A stretch of 51,351 nucleotides of DNA from an uncultured Erythrobacteraceae bacterium (GTDB lineage Bacteria > Pseudomonadota > Alphaproteobacteria > Sphingomonadales > Sphingomonadaceae): the NCBI GenBank assembly GCA_946482075.1, contig CAMLQG010000013.1, positions 1 through 51,351 on the forward strand, written 5' to 3'. A program made the translations under genes and the position numbers. This document shows, in pieces, positions 8,310 through 16,361 of the stretch (the stretch's first letter is position 1; every line of letters begins with the position of its first letter). Below the pieces are notes generated by a model. That model did not search any database, was not told the origin of the DNA, and worked only from the letters and a program-made list of their open reading frames with translations.

Positions 8310-8816
8310 CTAGGCTGCCATCGGCCGGAACACCATCGCATCGCCGTTCATGCAGTAACGCTTGCCCGTGGGCTTAGGCCCGTCATCGAACACATGGCCG
8401 AGATGGCCGCCGCAATCGGCGCAATGGACTTCGATCCGGCGATACCCGATCTTCCAGTCGCTCGACGTGCCGACCGCACCCTTGAGCGGTGCCCAGAAGC
8501 TGGGCCAGCCGGTGCCGCTGTCGAATTTCTGGCGCGAGGAGAACAGCTCGTTGGCGCATCCCGCGCAGGCGAAGATGCCGGCGCGCTTCTCCTTGTCGAG
8601 CGGCGAACTGAAGGGACGTTCCGTCCCATGATCACGCAGGATGTGGTACTGCGCCTTCGTCAGCCGGCTGCGCCATTGCGCGTCGCTATGGGTGATCGGG
8701 AAGCTCTTGGCCTGCGCGGGGGGCGAACCGCAGGCCGCGGCGAACGGCATGGCCGCGCCCGCACCGAGCCAGGCGAGCATGCGTCTGCGCGGCAGGGGAA
8801 AGGTTCGGTCAGCCAT
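8310..8816 (-). CDS. msrB: Peptide-methionine (R)-S-oxide reductase MsrB, Tat-exported
   Basis: MsrB reduces methionine-R-sulfoxide in proteins. The 168-aa product has the zinc-binding pairs C84AGC87 and C132ADC135, the GGHLGHVFDDGP motif and catalytic Cys155 in RYCMNG. The N-terminus is a twin-arginine signal (PRRRMLAWLGAG) followed by AAAC29, which also resembles a lipobox, so export through Tat and possible membrane anchoring are predicted. ATG 8816 is chosen because it starts the signal peptide; the open frame extends to 8957 without family similarity. Together with the lipoprotein MsrA at 500, both stereochemical repair activities appear to be in the envelope. Confidence 0.92.
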   Translation of the reverse strand: MADRTFPLPRRRMLAWLGAGAAMPFAAACGSPPAQAKSFPITHSDAQWRSRLTKAQYHILRDHGTERPFSSPLDKEKRAGIFACAGCANELFSSRQKFDSGTGWPSFWAPLKGAVGTSSDWKIGYRRIEVHCADCGGHLGHVFDDGPKPTGKRYCMNGDAMVFRPMAA

Positions 8817-8966
8817 CGGGCGATCATGCCACGATTCTGCTGATCGCCCGATGAATATCCCGATAAGGTGCGTGGGTCTGCATTTCATCTTTCGCCGTAA
8901 AGCATCCTTCGTCATCGCGATGGCGAGGAAGGCCAGGGATGAGTTCGACCGGGACACTATCCGCGC

Positions 8967-10196
8967 TCAGGCCCGCTGGCGGCGGAACAGGCGCAGCGTC
9001 CCGTCCTTGCCGCCGCGCGCCGGCCCGGACTTCATCACGCGCTTGCGGAACAATCCGGCGCCGATCTTCACGAACAGCGCCACGCAGAAAGCCTGCCAGC
9101 CCAGGGCCACGAGATGCGGCCAGAGCGCCGCATCCTGCGCGCCGCGCGCGAGCATCGCGAAAGGCGAGCTGAGCGGGAAGATCATCGCCGCCATTTCCAG
9201 CCGTCCGCCGGGATTGGGCAGCGCCATGCTGGCGAGGAAATAGATCAGGAGCTGCATCATCGTTACCGGCATCGACAGCGTCTGCACTTCGCGCACCGTG
9301 CTGGCGAGCGAGCCGATCGCCAGGAAGATCGAGCCGAGCAGGAGATAGGCCGTCGCGAAATAGGCGATGCCGAGCCCAAGGAAGATCGGCCAGCCGACAC
9401 CCGGCGGAGGCAGGCTGGGAAGCGCCTGTCCGCCCGCGGCGACGAGGAAGCCGCCGATCGAGCCCCATACCGCGATGCCGACGAGCGAGACTGCCAGCAT
9501 CGCGAAGAGCTTGCCCAGGAACACCGCATCCATGGGAATCGCGGCGGCCAGGATCTCGATGATCTTGTTGCCCTTTTCCTCGACCAGATTGGAGATCACC
9601 ATGCCGCACAACAGCATGGTGAGGAGGAAGAGCGCCATCTGCCCGGCCTGGGCGGTGCGGATATTGCTTACTCGCTTGCTCGCCGCGCTGGCGGCGACTT
9701 TAGTCAGCTCGACGGTGGGATAGGCTTCCGGTTCGCGCCCGAGCGCGCCTGCGGCGATCAGCGAGATGGGGCCCTGCCAGCGCTCCATGCTGGCGCCGGT
9801 CCCGGTCAGAACGGGGGCGGCGGGCGAGCCGCTGAGGATCGTGCCGACCTGTCCCTTCTCGCGTTCCAGCGCGGCGGCAGGGTCGAAGCTTTCGCCCCGC
9901 TGCAATCGCTTGAGCGCGACCATGTCGGGCAGCGCGCCGCCCAGTCGCGGGCCCAGCCGTTCCTGCGCCGCCAGCATCGCATCGACATCCGCCGCTGCCA
10001 TCGCGAGGCCGATATCCTCGCGCGAGGTTTCCTTGGCCACCTGCTGGCCGATGCCGCCCGCCATCGCGCCCACCGCCACCGGAAAGAGCGGGCCGAGCAG
10101 GAAGAAGAAGAAGGCGCGGCTGAACAGCACGGCGACGAAATCGCGCCGCGCGATCACATAGGCCGCCTGCCAGAGCGAAAGGCGTTCGCTGCTCAT
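8967..10196 (-). CDS. ABC-2 type transporter permease (NatB-like)
   Basis: A 409-aa integral membrane subunit. One hydrophobic helix lies near the N-terminus (AFFFFLLGPLFPVAVGAMAGG). A ~150-residue extracytoplasmic region follows, then five or six helices after residue 190 (MALFLLTMLLCGMVISNLVEE, then LFAMLAVSLVGIAVWGSIGG). The VEEKGNKIIEILAAAIP segment is typical of NatB/ABC-2 exporters. Its start overlaps the end of the ATPase gene by four bases, so the two are translationally coupled and form one transporter. The exported substrate (sodium, drug or lipid) cannot be inferred. Confidence 0.88.
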   Translation of the reverse strand: MSSERLSLWQAAYVIARRDFVAVLFSRAFFFFLLGPLFPVAVGAMAGGIGQQVAKETSREDIGLAMAAADVDAMLAAQERLGPRLGGALPDMVALKRLQRGESFDPAAALEREKGQVGTILSGSPAAPVLTGTGASMERWQGPISLIAAGALGREPEAYPTVELTKVAASAASKRVSNIRTAQAGQMALFLLTMLLCGMVISNLVEEKGNKIIEILAAAIPMDAVFLGKLFAMLAVSLVGIAVWGSIGGFLVAAGGQALPSLPPPGVGWPIFLGLGIAYFATAYLLLGSIFLAIGSLASTVREVQTLSMPVTMMQLLIYFLASMALPNPGGRLEMAAMIFPLSSPFAMLARGAQDAALWPHLVALGWQAFCVALFVKIGAGLFRKRVMKSGPARGGKDGTLRLFRRQRA

Positions 10197-11206
10197 GGCC
10201 GCATCTCCGGTTCCTCGTCCGCTTCGAGCGCACGGGCCGCCGCCTCGCCGGCAATGGCTACGAAAGCGTCATGCAGTCCGGCCCGCTCGATCGAGAGCGA
10301 GAGGATGCCCGCCTCTCCTTCGACCAGCGCTTTCAGCAGCGGCTCCACGCCGCTGGCCGGCAAGGGGAAGGACCAGAAATGCCCCCCTGGCTTTTGGCCT
10401 CCCGCCTTGCAATCGTATCGCGCATCGGCAGGCAGCGCCTGGCGCCAGATGCCGTCGCCGGCCTGTGTTTCCAGCCGCACCTGCGCACGGATGCGGTCAC
10501 GCGCTTCGTCCACCCCGCCCGCGAACGGAACCTTGCCGCCCGCGATGATGGCGATGCCCTCGCACAGCCGTTCCGCATGGGCGATCACATGGGTGGAGAA
10601 GATCACCGTGGTGCCGTTCGCCGCCAACTCGCGGATCATGCGTTCGAGCTTGCCCTGGTTCAGCGCGTCGAGGCCCGAGAAAGGCTCGTCGAACACCACG
10701 AGGCGCGGATGATGGACCAGCGTGCCGAGCAGCTGCACGGTCTGCGCCATACCCTTGGAAAGCTGGCGGATCTGGCGGTCCGCTGCGTGGCCCAGCCCGT
10801 GATTCTCGAGCAGTTCGCGCCCGCGCTTACGGCCTTCCTCCAGTGAAAGCCCCCGCAGCGCGCCCATGAAAGCGATCGCTTCGACGGCTTTCATCGAGGG
10901 ATAGAGCCCGCGTTCCTCCGGCAGGTAGCCGATCAGCCGTGTGATATCCTGCGGCCGCTCATGCCCCAGCACGCGCCGCGTGCCTTTATCCGGGTCGATG
11001 ATGCCCAGCAGCATGCGCAGCGTGGTGGTCTTGCCCGCGCCATTGGGGCCGAGGATTCCGTAGATCGCGCCTTGCGGGATCGCCAGATCCACCCCGTCCA
11101 CTGCCAGCGTGCCGTCGAAACGCTTGACGAGCCCGCGGGCCTCCACGGCAAGCGGTGCTGGCATATTGTCGATCAATGGATGATCACCTAGCTCGATCTT
11201 CATCAT
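10193..11206 (-). CDS. ABC transporter ATP-binding protein (NatA-like)
   Basis: A 337-aa ATPase that energises the adjacent permease. It has Walker A GPNGAGKTT, a signature region at RQLSKGMAQ, Walker B LVVFDEPFSGLD and the switch histidine in IFSTHVIAHAE. A C-terminal extension of ~110 residues is typical of Nat-type ATPases. Two ATG codons at 11206 and 11203 and one at 11164 (MPAPLAVEARGLVKRFDG) are possible starts; the conserved domain begins just after the last. It is divergent from queG with only ~40 bases between them, so promoters must be compact. Confidence 0.9.
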   Translation of the reverse strand: MMKIELGDHPLIDNMPAPLAVEARGLVKRFDGTLAVDGVDLAIPQGAIYGILGPNGAGKTTTLRMLLGIIDPDKGTRRVLGHERPQDITRLIGYLPEERGLYPSMKAVEAIAFMGALRGLSLEEGRKRGRELLENHGLGHAADRQIRQLSKGMAQTVQLLGTLVHHPRLVVFDEPFSGLDALNQGKLERMIRELAANGTTVIFSTHVIAHAERLCEGIAIIAGGKVPFAGGVDEARDRIRAQVRLETQAGDGIWRQALPADARYDCKAGGQKPGGHFWSFPLPASGVEPLLKALVEGEAGILSLSIERAGLHDAFVAIAGEAAARALEADEEPEMRP

Positions 11207-11247
11207 CTTGAGTTAACTGCCGCGTGTGAAGAGGAGCAACAGGAAGT

Positions 11248-12327
11248 TTGGTTAACGGCGCGGCCATTATCGGATTGCAGGAAAGGCTGCGGGAAGAAGC
11301 GGCGCGGCTGGGCTTCGCCGCGATCGGCTTCGCACCCGCGAGCGACGATCCCGTGCGCGCCGCGCGGCTGAAGGAATGGCTTTCGGCCGGCTTCCACGGA
11401 TCGATGGGCTGGATGGAAAGCCGGGCCGAGGTGCGCCAGGGCCCCCATTCGATGTGGCCCGAGGCGAAGAGCGTCATCGCGCTGGGCATGAGCTATGCGC
11501 CGGCCAGCGATCCCCTCGCGCTTGCCGGCAAGAGCACGCATGGGCGGGTCTCCGTCTATGCCCAAGGTGGGGACTATCACGACACGGTGAAGAAGGCGCT
11601 CAAGGCGCTTGCCCGCTGGCTGGTGGCGGAAGCCGCGCGAGAAGGGCTGGGTGAAGCGCGGCTCAAGGTCTTCGTCGATACCGCGCCGGTGATGGAGAAG
11701 CCGCTGGGCCAGGCGGCCGGGATCGGCTGGCAAGGCAAGCACACCAATCTGGTCAGCCGGGAACATGGCAGCTGGATGTTCCTGGGAGCGATCTATTGCG
11801 AGCTGCCTTTCGTACCGGACGAAGGACATGATGATCGCTGCGGGTCCTGCCGTGCCTGCCAGGATGCCTGTCCGACCGACGCTTTCCCCGCGCCCTATCG
11901 GCTGGATGCGCGGCGCTGCATCAGCTATCTGACGATCGAGCACAAGGGTTCGATCCCGGTGGAATTCCGCAAGGCGATCGGCAACCGCATCTATGGTTGC
12001 GACGATTGCCTGGCGGTCTGCCCATGGAACAAGTTCGCCGACCAGGCCTCGCGCCATCGCGCCTTCCTGCCGCGCGCGGAACTGGCGGCACCGCGCCTGT
12101 CGGAGCTGTTGACTCTGGACGATGCGGGCTTCCGCCAGCTCTTTGCCGGATCGCCGATCAAGCGGATCGGGCGCGATCGCTTCATCCGCAATTGCCTGAT
12201 CGCGGCGGGGAACAGCGGCATGCCGGCGCTGGCGGAACAGGTGCGGCAGCTATGTGGAGATCCCGATCCCACCGTCGCCGAGGCCGCGCAGTGGGCGCTG
12301 GGCGAGTTGAACTCCGCGGGCACCTGA
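11248..12327 (+). CDS. queG: Epoxyqueuosine reductase QueG
   Basis: QueG reduces epoxyqueuosine to queuosine at tRNA position 34 using cobalamin and two [4Fe-4S] clusters. The 359-aa product has an N-terminal cobalamin-binding domain (LGFAAIGFAP, then GFHGSMGWM), both ferredoxin-like cysteine clusters (CGSCRACQDACPTDAF and CDDCLAVCPWNKFA), and a short C-terminal HEAT-like end. The start is TTG 11248, preceded by AGGA at 11241-11244; no ATG or GTG suits better. Length and motifs match the family fully. Confidence 0.95.
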   Translation: MVNGAAIIGLQERLREEAARLGFAAIGFAPASDDPVRAARLKEWLSAGFHGSMGWMESRAEVRQGPHSMWPEAKSVIALGMSYAPASDPLALAGKSTHGRVSVYAQGGDYHDTVKKALKALARWLVAEAAREGLGEARLKVFVDTAPVMEKPLGQAAGIGWQGKHTNLVSREHGSWMFLGAIYCELPFVPDEGHDDRCGSCRACQDACPTDAFPAPYRLDARRCISYLTIEHKGSIPVEFRKAIGNRIYGCDDCLAVCPWNKFADQASRHRAFLPRAELAAPRLSELLTLDDAGFRQLFAGSPIKRIGRDRFIRNCLIAAGNSGMPALAEQVRQLCGDPDPTVAEAAQWALGELNSAGT

Positions 12328-12329
12328 CG

Positions 12330-13556
12330 CTACAGCATCTCCTTCAACAGCACCGACGTATCCGCCAGCCGCTCCGGCTCGATCACTGCCTTGGCTTCCA
12401 CCAGCTTGCGGCCCTGGACATAGTCCTTCACCGCATTGACGCAGTCGAGCGCGATCACCGCGCCGTTCTTCAGATAGATCACCGAGAAGCTGCGCGTGGC
12501 CGGATCGCCGCGCAGCACGGCGGCGTCATGCCCGATGGACAGGCCCGCCGTCTGCAGCTTGAGATCGTACTGGTTGGACCAGAACCACGGGAAGGCGTGA
12601 TAGACCACCTCTTCCCCCATGATGCCCTTGGCCACGGTGTTGGCCATGTCGTTGGCGTTCTGGACCGATTCGAGGCGGATCACAGCACCTGCGGCGAAGT
12701 CGTTCGCATGGGCGGCGCAATCGCCGATCGCATAGATGTCGGGCAGCGAGGTGCGGCAATATTCGTCGACATCGACGCCATTGGCGCCCGCCGCGCCCGC
12801 TTCGATCAGCGGAGCCACGGCCGGCACGATGCCGATGCCCACCACGACCATATCGGCGGCGATCACTTCGCCATCCTCCATCCGCACGCCGGTGACCTTG
12901 CCGTCTTCGCCCAGCAGGCAATCGACCTTGGCTTCGAGGCGGAGGTCCACGCCGTGGGAGATATGCTCCTGCTGGTAGAAATCGGACAGCTGCTCGCCCG
13001 CGACGCGCGCCAGCACGCGGGGGAGCGCTTCCAGCACGGTGACATGGCAGCCGAGCTTGGTGAGCACGGCCGCCGCTTCCAACCCGATATAGCCGCCGCC
13101 GATAACGACCACCTTCTTCGCGCCCGCGTCCAGCTCGGCCATCATCCGGTCGGCATCGGCCCGGTCGCGCACGCCGTGGATGCCTGCAAGATCGGCGCCG
13201 CTGCAGGCCATCCGGCGCGGATCGCCGCCCGTCGCCCAGATCAGCTTGCCATATTCGATCGTGTCGCCATCGGCCAGCGTCAGCAGGTGCGCCTGGGGAT
13301 CGACCTTGACCACCATCGAACCCAGCCGCAGCTCAACGCCCTTCTCTCCCCAGAAATGGGGCGGGCGGATGTAGAGCCGGTCGAACTCCTTCTCGCGCGC
13401 GAGATATTCCTTGGAAAGCGGCGGCCGCTCGTAAGGCGGCTCGCTGTCGCGGCCGATCATCAGGATCGAGCCTTCGAACTTGTTCTGGCGCAGCGCCACG
13501 GCGGCCTGTGCCCCGCCATGCCCCGCACCCACGATCACGACATCAAATTTGCTCAT
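12330..13556 (-). CDS. FAD/NAD(P)-dependent oxidoreductase, ferredoxin-reductase type
   Basis: A 408-aa flavoprotein of the putidaredoxin/rhodocoxin reductase type. It begins with the FAD motif [19 protein letters not shown], has [13 protein letters not shown] and WATGGDPRR, a second Rossmann motif [16 protein letters not shown] for NAD(P)H, and the FAD-binding [11 protein letters not shown]-terminal reductase domain of ~80 residues completes it. Such enzymes pass electrons from NADH to a ferredoxin that feeds a P450 or dioxygenase. No ferredoxin or oxygenase lies in the window, so the partner is unknown. It is convergent with queG, two bases from its stop. Confidence 0.88.
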   Translation of the reverse strand: MSKFDVVIVGAGHGGAQAAVALRQNKFEGSILMIGRDSEPPYERPPLSKEYLAREKEFDRLYIRPPHFWGEKGVELRLGSMVVKVDPQAHLLTLADGDTIEYGKLIWATGGDPRRMACSGADLAGIHGVRDRADADRMMAELDAGAKKVVVIGGGYIGLEAAAVLTKLGCHVTVLEALPRVLARVAGEQLSDFYQQEHISHGVDLRLEAKVDCLLGEDGKVTGVRMEDGEVIAADMVVVGIGIVPAVAPLIEAGAAGANGVDVDEYCRTSLPDIYAIGDCAAHANDFAAGAVIRLESVQNANDMANTVAKGIMGEEVVYHAFPWFWSNQYDLKLQTAGLSIGHDAAVLRGDPATRSFSVIYLKNGAVIALDCVNAVKDYVQGRKLVEAKAVIEPERLADTSVLLKEML

Positions 13557-13608
13557 TCAGCCTGCTTTCGCGGAATCGTCCCAAGGGGTGTTGTTATGCG
13601 CGGACGCA

Positions 13609-14592
13609 TCAGCCCGAAAGCGCTTCCATCGTCAAGACGAGCGACTGTCTTCTTGCGGCAGGATCGTAAGTCGCGCCGGAAATGATCAGCTCGTCCGCAT
13701 GCGTCCGTTCGATGAAACGGCCCACCGCGGCACGCACCGTTTCCGGACTTCCCACCGCGCTCGCTTCCCACACATGGTCCAGCATCGCCTGTGCGGATAT
13801 GGGGAGGCCGGCGCGATAATCCACGATGGGCGGCTGCACCTTGTGTGTCTGACCGGTGCGGATCGCGACGAACATCTGTTCCTGCGAAGACGCCATGGTG
13901 CGCGCATCGCGGTCGTTCTCCGCCGTGAACACGTTCATCGCCACCATCACATGCGGCTTGTCGAGCGCGGGCGAAGGCTTGAACTGCTGGCGATAGATCA
14001 TCAGCGCCTGGTCGAGCTGGTCGGGCGCGAAATGGGAAGCGAAAGCGAACGGCATGCCGAAAGCCGCGGCGAGCTGCGCGCCGAACAGGCTGGAGCCCAG
14101 CACCCACATCTCCACATCCGCGCCATAGCCCGGCGTCGGCTTCATCGGCATGGCGGGATCGGCGGCGAAATAGCCGCGCAGATCGGCCACGTCCTGCGGG
14201 AAGAATTCCGATGCCCGGCCGATATCCTTGCGCATGGCGTGCGCGATGCGCGAATCCGCACCGGGCGCGCGGCCCAGGCCCAGGTCCACGCGGCCGGGGA
14301 ACAGCGCGTCGAGCGTGCCGAACTGCTCCGCGATCACGAAGGGATTGTGGTTGGGCAGCATGATCCCGCCCGCGCCGATGCGGATGGTGGACGTCGCGTG
14401 GCCGACATGGGCCAGCACGACCGAGGTCGCGCCGCCGGAAATGCCGGGCATCGCGTGGTGTTCCGCGATCCAGAAGCGATGATAGCCCGCCTGCTCGGCC
14501 GTGCGCGCCAGTTCGGCTGTGGCGGCCATGGCTTCGACAGGGCCGCTGCCTTCGGAAACGGGCGCGAGGTCGAGGACGGAAATCGGGATCAT
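13609..14592 (-). CDS. LLM-class flavin-dependent oxidoreductase
   Basis: A 327-aa TIM-barrel flavoenzyme of the bacterial luciferase-like family. Conserved features are ISVLDLAPVSEG at the N-terminus, AEQAGYHRFWIAEHHAMP, HATSTIRIGAGGIMLPNH, and PGRVDLGLGRAPG. It probably uses FMN or F420-like cofactors; members with this N-terminus are usually annotated only as LLM oxidoreductases. ATG 14592 overlaps the TGA of the upstream TPR-like gene (ATGA, 14589-14592), indicating coupled translation in a three-gene run. The substrate is unknown. Confidence 0.88.
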   Translation of the reverse strand: MIPISVLDLAPVSEGSGPVEAMAATAELARTAEQAGYHRFWIAEHHAMPGISGGATSVVLAHVGHATSTIRIGAGGIMLPNHNPFVIAEQFGTLDALFPGRVDLGLGRAPGADSRIAHAMRKDIGRASEFFPQDVADLRGYFAADPAMPMKPTPGYGADVEMWVLGSSLFGAQLAAAFGMPFAFASHFAPDQLDQALMIYRQQFKPSPALDKPHVMVAMNVFTAENDRDARTMASSQEQMFVAIRTGQTHKVQPPIVDYRAGLPISAQAMLDHVWEASAVGSPETVRAAVGRFIERTHADELIISGATYDPAARRQSLVLTMEALSG

Positions 14593-15392
14593 GGCTTCCC
14601 CAACTGGTCGAGATAGGAACGGGCGATCCTGCCGGGCTCGCTGGCCGCATCGGCATCGACCACCGATTGCCAGCTCTTGCGCGCGGCATCCTCGCGACCC
14701 GACAGCATGGCGATCACGCCCGCTTCGAGCCCGATCTGGAGATCGACCGGGCGCAGGCGCGCGGCGGTTTCGATATAGGTCTGCGCGGAGGCGAGATCGT
14801 TCTGCCGCCGCGCCAGCGTGGCCGACAGCAGCCAGGCGTCCGAATCCTGCGAGGCGTCGCGCCGGGCGGTTGCGAGCGCCTGGGACGCTTCGCCGGTCCG
14901 GCCCAGCGCCACCAAGGCGCGGGCCCGGTCGATCGCGATCTCGCCGCCGGTCTTCGCGTCCCCGGCCGCATTGGCCTCGCTCGTCGCTTTGTCGAGCGTG
15001 GGCAAGGCATCGGCCGGGCGGCCGTCGGCGATCGCGGCATTGCCGGCCATCGAGCCGAGCTTGGCGCGCCGCGCGGTCTCCGCCGGCGCCAGCGCATCGC
15101 GCGCGGCGATGAAGGCCGTTTCGGCGGGGCCCCACACGCCGTCTGCCGTCAGCGCCACGCCGAGGCATTGCTGGGCGGACGCGCTTTCCGGCGGCTTCGC
15201 TTCGATGATCCATTTCTGCGCGGTGTCGATTGCCACCGTAGTGCTCTCGCGCGCCTGCTTGAGGCAGGCGGTGAGGCGATCCTCCTCCAGCGTGCGGGGC
15301 TGGGAACGGGTCGGCAGCGGCGCGGGCGGGGCCACGTCCACCGGGGTTGCGGCCGCTTGGGCAAGCAAGGGAAGGAGAAGCGAGGTGATCAT
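14589..15392 (-). CDS. Exported TPR-like protein
   Basis: A 267-aa protein with an N-terminal signal-like stretch (MITSLLLPLLAQAAATP) and a proline-rich linker. The rest is alanine-rich helical repeats such as AARDALAPAETARRAKLGS and AIDRARALVALGRTGEASQAL, fitting tetratricopeptide-like helix pairs. It is probably periplasmic and acts as a scaffold. No catalytic motif is visible. It overlaps both neighbours by four bases (alpha/beta hydrolase upstream, LLM oxidoreductase downstream), so the three are probably co-translated. Exact function is not recognised. Confidence 0.72.
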   Translation of the reverse strand: MITSLLLPLLAQAAATPVDVAPPAPLPTRSQPRTLEEDRLTACLKQARESTTVAIDTAQKWIIEAKPPESASAQQCLGVALTADGVWGPAETAFIAARDALAPAETARRAKLGSMAGNAAIADGRPADALPTLDKATSEANAAGDAKTGGEIAIDRARALVALGRTGEASQALATARRDASQDSDAWLLSATLARRQNDLASAQTYIETAARLRPVDLQIGLEAGVIAMLSGREDAARKSWQSVVDADAASEPGRIARSYLDQLGKP

Positions 15393-16141
15393 CGGGCGAT
15401 GTCCTTGGCCAGCGCCGCCACGGTGCGCAGCAGCAGCGCGATATCCTCATCGCGCGAGAGCCGATGATCGCCGTCCTTGATCAGCGTGACCTGCACGTCG
15501 TCTGAACGCAGCGCCGCCGCGATCCGCATGCTCAATTCCCACGGCACGTCCGGATCGGCCTGGCCATGGAGCAGCCTGACCGGACAATCGATCGGGATCA
15601 CCGGCTCGTCCAGCAGGCGCAGGGCAAGCGCGTCGCGATAGAGGCCGGGATGGGTCGGCGTCGGCTCCGACCCATAGGCGTTGTCTTCCAGGATCGTGCG
15701 GCCGGTTTCCAGCTCCGCCTTCTGTTCCGCCGTCAGGCCCCAGTCGGTGAAGTCGGGCGCGGCGGCAATGCCGATGAGCCCGGCGGCGCGCGGGCCCAGA
15801 TCCAGCGCGACCAACTGCATCAGCCAACCCCCCATGGAAGAACCGATCAAGATGATGGGCAGGCCGGGCAGACAGGCGTCGATCAGCGCGATTACTTCCT
15901 CCCGCCAGCGCGACAGCGTGCCGTCCGCGAATTCGCCCGCGCTTTCCCCGCAGCCCGAATAGTCGAGCAGCAGCGCGGCATGGCCGCTCTCACGCGCCCA
16001 GTCGAACACGGCGCAGGCCTTCCCGCCCGCCATGTCGGACATGTAGCCCGGCAGGAAGACCAGCGCGGGCCCTTCGCCCTTCGCCAGGCGGTAGGCGATG
16101 CTGCGGCCGTCGGGCATGGCGTGGATTTGGGTGTCGCTCAT
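15389..16141 (-). CDS. Alpha/beta hydrolase, ABHD10-like serine esterase
   Basis: A 250-aa alpha/beta hydrolase. The nucleophile elbow GSSMGG places the catalytic serine at about residue 102. The acid is probably Asp196 in LLHGQADPDVPW and the base His226 in KDGDHRLSR. The N-terminus (ALVFLPGYMSDMAGGKA, then LLDYSGCGESAGEF) and the DGDHRLSR ending resemble the ABHD10/acyl-thioesterase group. No signal peptide is seen, so it should be cytosolic. It is first of three overlapping genes on the minus strand. The physiological ester is unknown. Confidence 0.85.
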   Translation of the reverse strand: MSDTQIHAMPDGRSIAYRLAKGEGPALVFLPGYMSDMAGGKACAVFDWARESGHAALLLDYSGCGESAGEFADGTLSRWREEVIALIDACLPGLPIILIGSSMGGWLMQLVALDLGPRAAGLIGIAAAPDFTDWGLTAEQKAELETGRTILEDNAYGSEPTPTHPGLYRDALALRLLDEPVIPIDCPVRLLHGQADPDVPWELSMRIAAALRSDDVQVTLIKDGDHRLSRDEDIALLLRTVAALAKDIAR

Positions 16142-16207
16142 CGCTGCGCAACATGGCCATCGGGGTGGGGATCGGCAAGTCGTGGTGAGGAGAGGATATC
16201 CCGGACC

Positions 16208-16294
16208 GTTCGCCCTGAGCTTGTCGAAGGGCAGCTTTTCCCTTTAGCCGCCAATTGAAATGAAGAACGGTCCTTCGACAAGCTCGGGACGAAC
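16208..16294. repeat. Palindromic intergenic repeat, family B copy 1
   Basis: Inverted arms GTTCGCCCTGAGCTTGTCGA and the nearly complementary CCTTCGACAAGCTCGGGACG, separated by about 40 bases. A second copy with the same arms is at 21146-21254. It lies in the gap between the divergent alpha/beta hydrolase and PhoD genes. Confidence 0.85.
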
Positions 16295-16361
16295 AGGTTT
16301 TTGAATGATGATCGATGGCCCGCTCGTAAATTGTCATATTTGCGACTTAGCTTGCCCGTCC

